A stretch of 64,000 nt of DNA from Limnohabitans sp. 103DPR2 (GCF_001412575.1 NZ_CP011834.1:1798001-1862000), one strand, 5' to 3'; positions 28,787 to 38,554 are shown, counted from the first letter of the stretch. Translations and numbers: made by a program. Notes: generated by a model from the sequence alone, not told the origin.

Positions 28787-31263
28787 TGGCGCAAAATATT
28801 CGATGGAACCGTTGGCTTTTGAGATCACTTTTGGCCATTGTCTTGTTGGCATTACTGGGCTTTGGCGCTTTTCAAATTTACGTCCTGAAGTCCATTGCCC
28901 CTTTGAATGGCCATGCGCAACTGATCGGCTTATCTGCTGCCGTAGAGATCAAACGCGATGCATCTGATGTGACGCACATCCACGCGCAGAATCCTATCGA
29001 TGCGTGGCGCGCCATTGGCTATGTCCATGCGCAAGAAAGAGGTTGGCAATTGGCCTTCAATCGGCAGGTGATGCATGGTGAATTGTCTGAATGGCTTGGA
29101 GAGCCCAGCTTGGAAACAGACAAATTAATGCGCACACTGGGGATCATCAAAGCCGCTCAAGCCCAATTTGACAAGTTGCCTCTGAACACACAAAAAGCCC
29201 TAGAAGCTTATGCGCAAGGTGTTCAATCAGGCTACGCCAGTGCCCAATGGCGAGCGCCAGAATTCCTCATTCTCGGTATCAATCCCAGCAAAGACATGAA
29301 GCCCTGGACAGCCGTTGACAGTGTCGGTTGGGCCCTCATGATGGCTTTGGATTTGGGCGGTAACTGGGGCAATGAATTTGCACGTTTGATGGCGCTGCAA
29401 ACACTCAGCACCGATGAACTTTGGACTTTGCTACCGCCATATCCTGGGGAGGCCAGGGGCACGAAAGTTGACATTGCGGCGCTCTATCAAAACTTGGGCG
29501 TCTACGCCAAGCCATCGACACCTCAAGCCACCGCAATGGCCAATCAACAGCTGTTGGCTTCTAGCACTCTTGACATTGGGGTGTTAGAAGGCAAGGGCAG
29601 TAACAACTGGGTACTACCAGGTCACAACACCCAATCTGGTTTGCCCTTGCTCGCCAATGATCCCCACCTAGGCTTAAGTGCGCCTGCCGTTTGGTATTTT
29701 GCAGGCTTGCATGCGCCCGCAGGCAAATTGCCAGATGGTCAAACGCACGATGAATTGAATGTGGTTGGCGCCACTTTGCCAGGATTGCCATTTGTTGTTT
29801 TGGGCCGAACTCAAAAAGCAGCTTGGGGTTTTACCAATACGGGTCCTGACGTCCAGGATTTATTTTTGGAAGCACTGGAGGGTAAAGACAGCTACAGAAC
29901 ACCTTCAGGACAACAGACTTTTGAAACTCGTAACGAGGTGATGAAAGTCAAAGGGAAGGGCGATGTTGCCATTCAAGTGAGGTCCACACGCCATGGTCCT
30001 GTCATCTCTGACGTTCAACCTGCCTACGCTCAATTTTTAAACAAAGACAAATATGCCATTGCCATTCGATGGTCGGCATTGGACCCGGACAACCAAACCA
30101 TCGTTGCAGGCATGGAAGCCAACTTTGCAAAGTCAGTTGCCGATTTGCGCAAAGCTTTTTCTAAGAATCATTCACCCATGCAAAATGTGGTGATGGCGGA
30201 TGCCAACGGGCATGTGCTTTTCAAGGCTGCTGGCAAAGTGCCAGTGCGTGCTTCAAGCAACGATTTGAACGGCATGGTGCCTGCACCTGGCTGGCTTGCG
30301 CAATACGATTGGCAATCTTGGATTCCTTATGACCAAACGCCTGAAGTTTCACAATCAGACATTGAAAAAAGAGGATGGCATGCGACAGCCAACCAAAAGA
30401 TTTTGCCCCCAGGCTATGCGCAATTCTTAACCAACGACTGGACGGGTCCTGAGCGTTTTGATCGCATTGCACAACTCTTGTCATCAGGTACAAAGTTAGA
30501 TGCCAACACAATGAAAAGCATTCAGGCGGATGTGCATTCATTGGCGGCCGATCGCTTGTTGCCATACCTTCAAACTTTGACCTCACAACATGTCAAGGCA
30601 GCAGAAGCCTTGCCTTTGCTCAAGTCCTTCAAAGGTGACATGTCGCGTGATTCAGCAGGCGCTTTGATCTACGCTGTTTGGATTGACGAGGTGACCCGCG
30701 CCATTCTGGTTCCCAAATTGGGTGAGACTCGTTTCAAAGCATTGTTTGGCAAACGCTCATTCCGTCCAGCCGTTGAAGGCATTTTGGCGACGCAAGATCA
30801 ATCATGGTGCGGCGTGGCCGGCTGCCAGGCCTTGATGAACAAAGCGCTTGATACAGCTTTGGACAAAATTGTCACCATGCAAGGTGACAAGGTTTCTGCC
30901 TGGAACTGGGGACGCGCACACCCAGCACTGAGTTCTCACAGACCTTTTGGCAACGTCAAAGTTTTAGCGGGCTTCTTTGATGTTGTGGGGCCCAGTGGCG
31001 GCGATGGCTTTACGGTTAATGTGGGACAGTACTGGACAAATAGCGCCACATTGCCATTTGCCACACGGCATGCGGCCTCCATGCGTGCTGTCTACGATTT
31101 GGCCAATCTGGACGAGTCGGGTTTCATTTATCAGACGGGTCAAAGTGGCCATCCATTTTCCTCGCGCTATCAGGACATGAAAGATGAATGGGGCCAAGTG
31201 AAGTACCGTCCATTGAGGATGACAACTGCGGGTCCTACGCAAGTTCTGCACTTAACGCCTTGA
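28786..31263 (+). CDS. Penicillin acylase family Ntn hydrolase
   Basis: An 825-residue precursor of the penicillin G/cephalosporin/AHL-acylase family (peptidase S45). These enzymes are exported, cut themselves into alpha and beta chains, and hydrolyse amide-linked acyl groups. A hydrophobic segment at residues 13-32 acts as signal or anchor. The new N-terminal nucleophile after self-cleavage would be S272 in LEGKGSNNWVLPG. Downstream, NDPHLGLSAPAVWYF and the Asn-containing GFTVNVGQYW region match the family. It is slightly longer than typical PvdQ/QuiP-type acylases. Natural substrates could be acyl-homoserine lactones, siderophore precursors or other amides; sequence alone cannot decide. It is the last gene of the operon. 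Confidence 0.9.
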   Translation: MAQNIRWNRWLLRSLLAIVLLALLGFGAFQIYVLKSIAPLNGHAQLIGLSAAVEIKRDASDVTHIHAQNPIDAWRAIGYVHAQERGWQLAFNRQVMHGELSEWLGEPSLETDKLMRTLGIIKAAQAQFDKLPLNTQKALEAYAQGVQSGYASAQWRAPEFLILGINPSKDMKPWTAVDSVGWALMMALDLGGNWGNEFARLMALQTLSTDELWTLLPPYPGEARGTKVDIAALYQNLGVYAKPSTPQATAMANQQLLASSTLDIGVLEGKGSNNWVLPGHNTQSGLPLLANDPHLGLSAPAVWYFAGLHAPAGKLPDGQTHDELNVVGATLPGLPFVVLGRTQKAAWGFTNTGPDVQDLFLEALEGKDSYRTPSGQQTFETRNEVMKVKGKGDVAIQVRSTRHGPVISDVQPAYAQFLNKDKYAIAIRWSALDPDNQTIVAGMEANFAKSVADLRKAFSKNHSPMQNVVMADANGHVLFKAAGKVPVRASSNDLNGMVPAPGWLAQYDWQSWIPYDQTPEVSQSDIEKRGWHATANQKILPPGYAQFLTNDWTGPERFDRIAQLLSSGTKLDANTMKSIQADVHSLAADRLLPYLQTLTSQHVKAAEALPLLKSFKGDMSRDSAGALIYAVWIDEVTRAILVPKLGETRFKALFGKRSFRPAVEGILATQDQSWCGVAGCQALMNKALDTALDKIVTMQGDKVSAWNWGRAHPALSSHRPFGNVKVLAGFFDVVGPSGGDGFTVNVGQYWTNSATLPFATRHAASMRAVYDLANLDESGFIYQTGQSGHPFSSRYQDMKDEWGQVKYRPLRMTTAGPTQVLHLTP

Positions 31264-31445
31264 ATGACAGAAGGCCCTGAAAAGTGCCATTGTTATTTGG
31301 GGTGAGTAATTCTATTGAATAGCTGCTGATTGGCTTTATGATCCATTTACTATACTTAACATAATATACATCGTATGAAGTTAATAAGATGTATGAATGC
31401 CGATCTAGGGCTTGAAGATCAGCTCAATCACCCAACCCAAATGGC
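31264..31445. other. AT-rich convergent intergenic region
   Basis: 182 bases between two converging genes. The middle is clearly more AT-rich than the surroundings. It contains an inverted repeat, ATACATC (31366-31372) with GATGTAT (31388-31394), separated by 15 bases. A second short one, GATCT with AGATC, lies near 31402-31420. Neither has a proper T tract. They may end transcription from both sides, but no terminator can be asserted. No gene is seen. Confidence 0.4.
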
Positions 31446-32135
31446 TTACTGACTCTTCTTATCAGTTTTGACTTGATTCATTGCCTTGGAGATGATTTCC
31501 AACGCATCCGGACGATTGCCTTGCTTTGCGAAATCCAAAGCCGTTAAGCCAAGTTGGTTCTTAACTTGAATATCAGCACCTTCATCAATCAACAACTGCG
31601 TTGCTTTCGCTGAGCCATAACGTGCAGCCATCATCAAAGGCGTCGTGCCATTTGGTGATTCCGCATCGATATATGCACTTTCTTCAAGCAAAAGTTGAAT
31701 CAATTCAACATGTCCGCCAGTTGCAGCGTAATGCAGTGGCGTCCAGCCTGGCTGGTTGATATCGGCTTGCTTCGATATTAACAACTTGGCCAAGGCAAGA
31801 TGGCCTTTGAGGCAAGCCAGCATCAATGCCGTTTCGCCATGCACATTGCGAACATTGACGTTGATCTTGGGATGGCGAACCAAAACTTCTGCGCTGGTGA
31901 ATGCGCCGACATTCAACGCGTTGAGCAATGCGGGTTCCGCTTTTAAATTGACTGTATTGGGATCAAAACCCCGGCTCAATAAGCTAGAAACAACTTTAAC
32001 TTGGTCGTTTTGGATGGCAATGAAAAAGTCCTCATAGGACCCCGCAGCTGACAAGGCAGAAAATGCTGAAAATCCAATAAAAACAATATACTTTTTTACT
32101 TTATTAAAGTTATTTATGACAAATACAGGGGTCAT
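31446..32135 (-). CDS. Secreted ankyrin-repeat protein
   Basis: A 229-residue protein with a signal-peptide-like N-terminus (YIVFIGFSAFSALSAAGS), then about five ankyrin repeats between residues 30 and 220. Repeat markers include GETALMLACLKGHLALAKLL, GWTPLHYAATGGHVELIQLL, NGTTPLMMAARYGSAKATQLL and LGLTALDFAKQGNRPDALEII. It is probably periplasmic and mediates protein contacts; its partner is unknown. The ATG overlaps the tatD stop by 4 bases, so it is the last gene of the mltG-tmk-holB-tatD operon. Its first 60 bases are notably AT-rich. Confidence 0.87.
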   Translation of the reverse strand: MTPVFVINNFNKVKKYIVFIGFSAFSALSAAGSYEDFFIAIQNDQVKVVSSLLSRGFDPNTVNLKAEPALLNALNVGAFTSAEVLVRHPKINVNVRNVHGETALMLACLKGHLALAKLLISKQADINQPGWTPLHYAATGGHVELIQLLLEESAYIDAESPNGTTPLMMAARYGSAKATQLLIDEGADIQVKNQLGLTALDFAKQGNRPDALEIISKAMNQVKTDKKSQ

Positions 32136-32944
32136 GATGTCGCTTTAATTTTAGTAAAAAGGCGATCAAAATTGTGACTGGTCAACTCGCCCATTGCTTC
32201 AGGTGACATGCCGCGCAACTCAGCCAGCAATTTGGCCACAAAAGGCACATAAGACGGATTATTGGTCTTTCCACGGTAAGGCACGGGAGCCAAATATGGG
32301 CTGTCAGTTTCTATGAGCATGCGATCTAGCGGCATCCAGGCTGCTACGTCACGCAGATCTTGGGCTGTTTTGAAGGTCAAAATACCAGAAAAAGAGATGT
32401 AAAAACCCAAATCGAGAGCAGCTTTGGCTACCGCCATCGTTTCAGTAAAACAGTGAAAGACACCCCCTGCACTGTTTGCGTCCCCTACTTCACCCTCTTC
32501 TTTCAGGATGCGCAAGGTATCGTCTGAGGAGGCACGGGTGTGGATCACCATGGGCAAGTTGACAGCACGTGCGGCTCGAATATGGGTTCGAAAACGCTCC
32601 CGCTGCCATTCCATGTCTTGAATGGTGCGGCCGCCCTTGCGCTCTTCCATTTGGTAATAGTCCAGACCCGTTTCGCCAATGGCTACCACGCGTGGCAAAT
32701 TGGCTTTTTCAACCAAATCAGCCACCGATGGCTCGTAGATGTCCTCGTTGTCTGGGTGAACACCCACGGTGCTCCAAAAATTATCGTAGTTCGTGGCCAG
32801 TGCATGCACGTTGTCAAACTCTTCCATGGTGGTGCAAATGCACAAGGCACGAGTCACATTGGCGTCGTTCATTTTTTGACGGATGTCTGGCAACTGAGAG
32901 ACGAGCTCAGGAAATGACAAATGGCAATGGGAATCGGTGTACAT
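32132..32944 (-). CDS. tatD: TatD family metal-dependent deoxyribonuclease
   Basis: A 270-residue TIM-barrel hydrolase of the TatD family (YcfH/TatD type), which removes nucleotides from DNA ends and is linked to repair and DNA turnover. Metal ligands are visible as DSHCHLSF (HxH) at the N-terminus, GETGLDYY, VIHTRAS, a FHCF His and LIETDSPYLAP. The length is normal. It begins directly after the holB stop with no gap and overlaps the ankyrin gene. Confidence 0.93.
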   Translation of the reverse strand: MYTDSHCHLSFPELVSQLPDIRQKMNDANVTRALCICTTMEEFDNVHALATNYDNFWSTVGVHPDNEDIYEPSVADLVEKANLPRVVAIGETGLDYYQMEERKGGRTIQDMEWQRERFRTHIRAARAVNLPMVIHTRASSDDTLRILKEEGEVGDANSAGGVFHCFTETMAVAKAALDLGFYISFSGILTFKTAQDLRDVAAWMPLDRMLIETDSPYLAPVPYRGKTNNPSYVPFVAKLLAELRGMSPEAMGELTSHNFDRLFTKIKATS

Positions 32945-33949
32945 CTAGGAGGAGCTGTTCAGCACTTCACGTGCTTCAGTACAAAGGGCTTCTAGCATCA
33001 GGCCCGCGTTGAAAGGATGTTCAGACGTTTTGGCAGCCTGCGACAACCGTTTAAACCAAGCAGTGAGTTGCGCTGATGAAACTTTGAGCTTGGGAAGATC
33101 CACTTCATTGAAATACCGTAATGTCGCGTGTGTTTGAAGCATCAATAAATCGTGACACAGTTTTTGAAGCGCATCAATGACTTCAGAGGCTGGTAAGTCC
33201 GAGCAATAGCTGGCATCTCCCGCCAACATGGCCTTGGGGAATTTTGACCACCATTGCATTGACTGCCCCAAATTGCGTTGCTTCAGAACTTCGTCAGGTC
33301 GACCTCCTGCCGCTTTGAGCAAAGCGATAGCGTCATCCTTGGAGAGTGATTGCGTTTCTAACCATTGAACTGCTTCTGTTTCCGAAGGCCATGCCATTGT
33401 ATGTATCAAGCACCGGCTGCGAATGGTAGGAAGCAACTGATGTGCAGCTTCAGTGGCCAAGACAAATTTCACATCGCCTGGTGGCTCTTCCAAGGTTTTA
33501 AGCAGTGCATTGGCCGTAACATGGTTCATGCGCTCTGCCGGATAAACCAAAACGGCCTTGCCTTTACCTCTTGCATTGGTACGCTGTGAAAACTCAATGG
33601 CATCGCGCATGGCTTCAATGCGAATTTCTTTGCTGGGTTTTCGAGTTTTGTTGTCGATTTCAGATTGGGCTTTTTCGCTCAAGGGCCAGCCCAGTTCTAG
33701 CAAAATGGTTTCTGGCATCAGCACCATCAAGTCAGCATGGGTGTGCACACTCAAAGCATGACAACTGCCGCAATGCCCACAAGCGCCATCAGACAGTGCC
33801 GTCGCTGACTCACACAACCATGCGCTGACCATCGACGTGGCCAGCTCGTATTGACCCAATCCAGACGGGCCTTGCAACAGCCAAGCATGACCTTGCTGCG
33901 ACAGCAAGGCCAAGCTTTGCCTTTCAATCCAGGGTGCAGTTGCGGTCAT
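32945..33949 (-). CDS. holB: DNA polymerase III subunit delta'
   Basis: A 334-residue clamp-loader subunit. The AAA+ fold shows a degenerate P-loop ([14 protein letters not shown]), a zinc-binding [10 protein letters not shown] module near residue 60, and the sensor region [20 protein letters not shown] followed by LLPTIRSRC. In delta' the ATP site is usually inactive, which fits the altered Walker A. The start overlaps the tmk stop by 4 bases. Confidence 0.95.
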   Translation of the reverse strand: MTATAPWIERQSLALLSQQGHAWLLQGPSGLGQYELATSMVSAWLCESATALSDGACGHCGSCHALSVHTHADLMVLMPETILLELGWPLSEKAQSEIDNKTRKPSKEIRIEAMRDAIEFSQRTNARGKGKAVLVYPAERMNHVTANALLKTLEEPPGDVKFVLATEAAHQLLPTIRSRCLIHTMAWPSETEAVQWLETQSLSKDDAIALLKAAGGRPDEVLKQRNLGQSMQWWSKFPKAMLAGDASYCSDLPASEVIDALQKLCHDLLMLQTHATLRYFNEVDLPKLKVSSAQLTAWFKRLSQAAKTSEHPFNAGLMLEALCTEAREVLNSSS

Positions 33950-34578
33950 TTTGCGTATGCCAATTCAACGGCCCTCAATACCTCTGACCAGACGCCTTCA
34001 CGCGACTGATCAGCCGCAATTTGTACAAAACGCAAGGGTGATTCCTGCATGCGTTTGGCGTAGCCATCACGGACGGCTTGAAAAAAAGATTGAGGCTGAG
34101 ATTCAAACTTGTCGGGAACGCGAGCCGTGCTCAAACGTTGCGCAGCGATGGCTGGGTCTAAATCAAACCAAATGGTGAGATCAGGTTGACGAAGCGTTGT
34201 TGCAGGAACCTTTTGCACCATTTGCTCAAGTGCTTTCAGTACATTCCAATCAAAACCGCGGCCACCGCCTTGGTAGGCAAAAGTGGCATCTGTAAAACGA
34301 TCACATAAAACAACTTCGCCCCTTGCCAAGGCTGGCTCGATGACTTGAACCAAGTGCTCGCGTCGGGCTGCGAACATGACCAAAGCTTCCGTTAAAGGGT
34401 CCATGCTTTCGTGCAAAGCCAATTCACGAAACTTTTCCGCCAAGGGCGTACCACCAGGTTCACGCGTGAGCGTCACCACATGGCCACGGCTTTTGAACCA
34501 CTGCGCCAGACCTTCGATGTGGGTTGATTTTCCAGCACCGTCGATGCCCTCAAAACTGATAAACCAGGCCGACTTCAT
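33946..34578 (-). CDS. tmk: Thymidylate kinase
   Basis: A 210-residue kinase that phosphorylates dTMP to dTDP. The P-loop is [16 protein letters not shown] at the N-terminus. The DRX motif is [19 protein letters not shown]. The LID region carries [16 protein letters not shown]. The length is normal. It sits 3 bases after mltG and overlaps holB, a gene order common in proteobacteria. Confidence 0.96.
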   Translation of the reverse strand: MKSAWFISFEGIDGAGKSTHIEGLAQWFKSRGHVVTLTREPGGTPLAEKFRELALHESMDPLTEALVMFAARREHLVQVIEPALARGEVVLCDRFTDATFAYQGGGRGFDWNVLKALEQMVQKVPATTLRQPDLTIWFDLDPAIAAQRLSTARVPDKFESQPQSFFQAVRDGYAKRMQESPLRFVQIAADQSREGVWSEVLRAVELAYAK

Positions 34579-34581
34579 AGA

Positions 34582-35664
34582 TCATTGTCCCTGTTTGGAT
34601 AAACCGCGTTGGTATTTGTTGACCGCGTTATTGTGCTCGTTCAGCGATTGACTGAAATGGCTAGTGCCATCACCTTTTGCCACAAAATAAAGGGCGTTGG
34701 AAGGCGCAGGATCGATGGCTGCAAGTAACGCCGCCTTACCAGGCATAGCAATGGGTGTAGGAGGCAAGCCGCCTCTTGTGTAGGTGTTGTAAGGTGTATC
34801 GGTGCGCAAATCGACCCGCCTTAAATTGCCGTCAAACGCATCCCCCAAACCGTAAATGACTGTGGGGTCTGTTTGCAAACGCATGCCCATTTTGAGTCGA
34901 TTGTGAAACACTGCTGAAATAAGCGGACGATCGCTGGCTCGGCCCGTTTCTTTTTCAACGATGCTGGCCAGCGTCAGCAATTCATCGGGATGGGTTAAAG
35001 GTAAATTGCTTTTCCTTTGATTCCATACTTTGGTCAAATGGCGGTCCATGGCTTTGAGTGCTCTTTGCATCACCGCTATATCGGTAGAACCCTTGGCATA
35101 GGAATAAGTGTCGGGGTAAAAGCGACCTTCTGGATGGAGGTTGGGGCGACCCAATTGCGCCATGATCTCTGCGTCGCTCATGCCTTGCGTGCTGAGCTTT
35201 AAATTGTCGGACTTGGCCAGGGCTTGTTTGAATTGCTTGAAAGTCCAGCCCTCGACCAACGTGATCGTTCTGAGTGTTTCTTCACCACGAACCAGCATGT
35301 TGAGCACAACACGAGGCGACATCTCTGGGGTTATTTCATAACTGCCCGCTTTGATGGCCCTGTCTTGACCTGAGACCCTGAACCAAAATCGCAACAATTC
35401 CGGCGACACATCTGCCCCAGCATCGGCAATGGCTTGCGCTACGCCTTTGGGGGAAGTGCCTGGTTCGATGGCCAAATCAAGCACTTGAACGCTGGGGGAC
35501 GCATTCAAATACGAGGGCTTGAAACCCATTGGACTTTGAAGCCAGTACACCGCTGCAGCCAGTACGGTTATGACCGACAAAGCAAACAGGGACAGAAAAG
35601 CCCCCCACGAGTGTCTTTTTCGTGAATTTTTGCTTTTTTTGGCTTTTGAAGCAGGTCGACTCAA
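34582..35664 (-). CDS. mltG: Endolytic murein transglycosylase MltG
   Basis: A 360-residue YceG-family inner-membrane enzyme that cuts nascent glycan strands. A basic cytoplasmic N-terminus (KAKKSKNSRKRHSW) precedes one membrane helix at about residues 22-43. The catalytic domain has LASIVEKETGRASDRPLIS with the active-site Glu, then RLKMGMRLQTDPTVIYGLG and YNTYTRGGLPPTPIAMPG. The start appears to be TTG with an AGGATCC/AAGG-like site upstream; no ATG precedes the membrane helix. It opens the mltG-tmk-holB-tatD-ankyrin operon and diverges from ygfZ across 44 bases. Confidence 0.94.
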   Translation of the reverse strand: MSRPASKAKKSKNSRKRHSWGAFLSLFALSVITVLAAAVYWLQSPMGFKPSYLNASPSVQVLDLAIEPGTSPKGVAQAIADAGADVSPELLRFWFRVSGQDRAIKAGSYEITPEMSPRVVLNMLVRGEETLRTITLVEGWTFKQFKQALAKSDNLKLSTQGMSDAEIMAQLGRPNLHPEGRFYPDTYSYAKGSTDIAVMQRALKAMDRHLTKVWNQRKSNLPLTHPDELLTLASIVEKETGRASDRPLISAVFHNRLKMGMRLQTDPTVIYGLGDAFDGNLRRVDLRTDTPYNTYTRGGLPPTPIAMPGKAALLAAIDPAPSNALYFVAKGDGTSHFSQSLNEHNNAVNKYQRGLSKQGQ

Positions 35665-35708
35665 ACCTTGGATCCTTTGGGTTTTTCAGAGGAGATCATA
35701 ATTCAGGC

Positions 35709-36698
35709 ATGGACCTGATTGAACCTGATTTGAAATTCTCACCCTCCGGTATTTTGGCCCCGCAACATTGGGGGCTTATTTTGGCCGAGGGGCCTGATGC
35801 GGGCAGCTTTTTGCAAGGTCAATTGACCAACGATGTCTTGCTTTTGCCAGTGGGACAAGCGCGATTTGCTGGCTATTGCTCGGCCAAGGGCCGATTGATG
35901 GCCAGTTTTGTGGTGCTCAAACTCAGCGCAGAAAAGTACCTGTTGGCCTGTCATCAAGACTTGTTGCAAAGCACCCTCAAGCGCTTGTCCATGTTTGTGA
36001 TGCGCGCCAAGCTCAAGCTCACGGATGTCACAACCCAATATGAACTGCGGGGTGTCTTGGGAGCGACGGCAGATCAAGCCTGCCCAGCATTGCAATCTGA
36101 ATTGCCATGGCATGCCATACAGGAGGGCGAAGGCCATTTCATCAAATTGCACAGTGCCAAGAATTCTGGTTTGAATATTTCACGCCTTCTGTGGATTGGT
36201 TTGAAAGACGCGCCCTCTTCTCTTGCTTTTTTAGGTCAGTCATTACCCCCCGCAACTGAAAACGAATGGCAATTGGCTGAAGTTTTAGCGGGCATCAGCA
36301 GGGTTCAAACAGCCACTTCCGAAGCCTTTGTGCCACAGATGCTGAACTACGAATCGGTGGAAGGCGTGAGTTTTAAAAAGGGTTGCTACCCAGGGCAAGA
36401 AGTGGTGGCCAGAAGCCAGTTTCGAGGCACCTTGAAACGACGCGCTTTCATTGTGGCTTGCCATTCGCCCATGCAAGTTGGACAAGAGGTTTTTTCAGCC
36501 GATGACATAGAGCAAGCTTGCGGTACTGTGGCCAGTGTTGCCGAAAATGACAGTACTTCCAAAGAAGACGCCGCAAAGTGGTGGGGCATTGTGTCGATGC
36601 AAATTAATGCGACGTCACAAGTCTTGCACTTGGGGAATCCAGAGGGGCCCGAATTGCATCTCAGTGCTTTGCCCTACCCTTTGCTTGAAGACATTTAA
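35709..36698 (+). CDS. ygfZ: Folate-binding protein YgfZ (iron-sulfur cluster maintenance)
   Basis: A 329-residue GcvT-like protein that, with tetrahydrofolate, supports Fe-S enzymes such as MiaB. The signature motif KGCYPGQEVVARSQF with its essential Cys is at about residue 225. The N-terminal part (GPDAGSFLQGQLTNDV, then YCSAKGRLMASFVV) matches the family. The ATG at 35709 is used because the in-frame extension back to 35622 runs into the divergent mltG coding region. GGAG lies rather far upstream (about 15 bases). It converges with the thioesterase fusion gene, overlapping by 4 bases. Confidence 0.92.
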   Translation: MDLIEPDLKFSPSGILAPQHWGLILAEGPDAGSFLQGQLTNDVLLLPVGQARFAGYCSAKGRLMASFVVLKLSAEKYLLACHQDLLQSTLKRLSMFVMRAKLKLTDVTTQYELRGVLGATADQACPALQSELPWHAIQEGEGHFIKLHSAKNSGLNISRLLWIGLKDAPSSLAFLGQSLPPATENEWQLAEVLAGISRVQTATSEAFVPQMLNYESVEGVSFKKGCYPGQEVVARSQFRGTLKRRAFIVACHSPMQVGQEVFSADDIEQACGTVASVAENDSTSKEDAAKWWGIVSMQINATSQVLHLGNPEGPELHLSALPYPLLEDI

Positions 36699-37555
36699 GC
36701 GAGTTTCAAACTCATTTCAATGTGATCGATGCCGGCGTCTTGAAAGATGTCGCCATGTGCTTGAAATCCCAATCGACGGTAAAAACCTTCCGCACTGCAT
36801 TGCGCATGCAAGATCACTTCTTTGTCGCCACGTTGACGAGCGGTCTCAATGAATGCCTCAATCACTTGGCGGCCTAAGTTACCACCTCGCAAAGGTTTGG
36901 ATACAGCCATGCGGCCAATTTGCGAAACCTGTGGTTTGGGTTGCAGTAAACGACCTGTTGCAACAGGCTGACCCAGTTTGTTCCAGATCACTGCATGGAC
37001 GGCCTTCGCATCATGTTCGTCCCATTCAAGTTCCTGCGGAATTTCTTGCTCATGCACAAATACTTCTGTGCGCAAAGCAGCGGCCCCTTCCTTCAACGCA
37101 TCCCAGCTGCCTATCTTCAAATCCACCACTGATTCACCGGCCTCATAAATCAACAAAATGTTGCGCAACGCTTCTGGAATGGGCTTGGAAGTTTGCGTGA
37201 GTGGGTCGGCAAACACATAGATCAATTCGCCACTGATCAGCAACTTGTCACCGCGAAAAATGCCTGCCTCAAACACCATGGACGACTTGCCAAGTCGGCT
37301 GCACTTCATGCCCACACTCAGGTCATCGTCCATGAGCGCTGATGCGTGGTACTCCAAGGTGGCTTTCTTGACATACAGCTCTCCACCCAAGATGTGAAAA
37401 GCAGTTTCGTAAGGCAAGGCCACACGCCCCCAATACGCAGTGACAGCGGTGTCAATGTAGGTGAGGTAATGGCCATTGAACACAATCTTTTGCATGTCAA
37501 TTTCAGCCCACCGCACGCGAAGGCGATGGAAGAATCGGAAGTCACTGCGTTTCAT
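36695..37555 (-). CDS. YbgC-like acyl-CoA thioesterase fused to a GNAT acetyltransferase
   Basis: A 286-residue two-domain protein. Residues 1-135 form a 4HBT hotdog thioesterase, with the catalytic Asp region RVRWAEIDMQKIVFNGHYL like YbgC/FadM. Residues about 145-286 form a GNAT domain of ElaA type: FVHEQEIPQELEWDEHD, then an acetyl-CoA-binding LRGGNLGRQV and a C-terminal CSAEGFYRRLGFQAHGDIF segment. The first domain likely hydrolyses a short acyl-CoA; the second transfers acetyl from acetyl-CoA to an unknown acceptor. The ATG at 37555 is preferred to a TTG at 37579. It lies just downstream of an HSL-type hydrolase gene (27 bases), so they may be co-transcribed. Confidence 0.87.
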   Translation of the reverse strand: MKRSDFRFFHRLRVRWAEIDMQKIVFNGHYLTYIDTAVTAYWGRVALPYETAFHILGGELYVKKATLEYHASALMDDDLSVGMKCSRLGKSSMVFEAGIFRGDKLLISGELIYVFADPLTQTSKPIPEALRNILLIYEAGESVVDLKIGSWDALKEGAAALRTEVFVHEQEIPQELEWDEHDAKAVHAVIWNKLGQPVATGRLLQPKPQVSQIGRMAVSKPLRGGNLGRQVIEAFIETARQRGDKEVILHAQCSAEGFYRRLGFQAHGDIFQDAGIDHIEMSLKLA

Positions 37556-37582
37556 GAAAAAGTTCTTTCTGACAAACAAAAA

Positions 37583-38554
37583 TCATTGGCCTAAAGCGAA
37601 GGCATGTTTCAATGCGCGACCTGCATCCTGATGGGCTTGACGCGCTTCTGGTATGACGCGCCCCATGTTGACAAAGCCATGAACCACCCCATGGTAAATC
37701 TCAAGATCAACCTTCACACCCGCCATGCGCAGCATATCGGCATAGGCAACACCTTCATCGACCAACGGGTCACATTCTGCCAAACCAATCCAAGCCGGTG
37801 CAAGACCGTCATGTCGCTCTGCCAGCATGGGTGCGAAACGCCAATCGTCTCGATCTTTGGCATCAATGTAGTGGTCAAAAAACCAATCAACGGTGGCTTT
37901 GTCGAGCATGAAACCTGATTGATAGGTGTTGTGGGACGTGGTTTCTTGGCGTGCGGCAGTCCCTGGGTAAATGAGCAGTTGAAGGGCCAATTTCAAGCCT
38001 ACATCTCTGGCGTGAATGGCGCAAACGGCAGCCAAAGTGCCGCCAGCGCTGTCGCCTCCCACAGCCAATGCGTTGGCTTGCAGCCCCATCGATTCTGCAA
38101 ATTTTGAAACCCACTGGAGTGCATCCCAGGCATCGTTGGTTGCAACGGGAAAGCGATGCTCGGGTGCAAGACGGTAGTCCACAGAAATCACAGCGCATTG
38201 CCCGATGCGCGCCAATTCACGGCACAACACATTGTGCGTTTGAATGCTGCCAATGGTGAAGCCACCCCCATGGAAATACACCAACGTTGGGCTAGGGGAT
38301 GCATGAGATTTTGAATAAGGTGCAAACAATCTGGCTTGGACCAATTGACCATCTCGCATGGGAATCCGCAAGTCCTCAACCCTGGCCATTGGGGGTTCAG
38401 GCAAATCCAAAATGCTGGCCGACACTTCATAAAACAAACGCGCTTGTTGCGCATTCAACAAATACATCGGTGGGCGTCCTGCCCGTTCAATGTTGCGCAG
38501 AACCAAGCGCATGGATTCGGTCAGCCGGCTGTGAGGGTTGTGGTGTGAGCTCAT
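37583..38554 (-). CDS. Alpha/beta hydrolase, hormone-sensitive-lipase family
   Basis: A 323-residue carboxylesterase-like enzyme. The oxyanion motif is YFHGGGFTIGS, the nucleophile elbow GGDSAGGTLAAV, the acid near AECDPLVDEG and the His in GVVHGFVNMG. These define the HSL (class IV) esterases, which cleave short acyl esters in the cytoplasm. The natural substrate is unknown. It diverges from the alcohol dehydrogenase gene across 102 bases. I saw no clear promoter or operator in that gap. Confidence 0.9.
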   Translation of the reverse strand: MSSHHNPHSRLTESMRLVLRNIERAGRPPMYLLNAQQARLFYEVSASILDLPEPPMARVEDLRIPMRDGQLVQARLFAPYSKSHASPSPTLVYFHGGGFTIGSIQTHNVLCRELARIGQCAVISVDYRLAPEHRFPVATNDAWDALQWVSKFAESMGLQANALAVGGDSAGGTLAAVCAIHARDVGLKLALQLLIYPGTAARQETTSHNTYQSGFMLDKATVDWFFDHYIDAKDRDDWRFAPMLAERHDGLAPAWIGLAECDPLVDEGVAYADMLRMAGVKVDLEIYHGVVHGFVNMGRVIPEARQAHQDAGRALKHAFALGQ

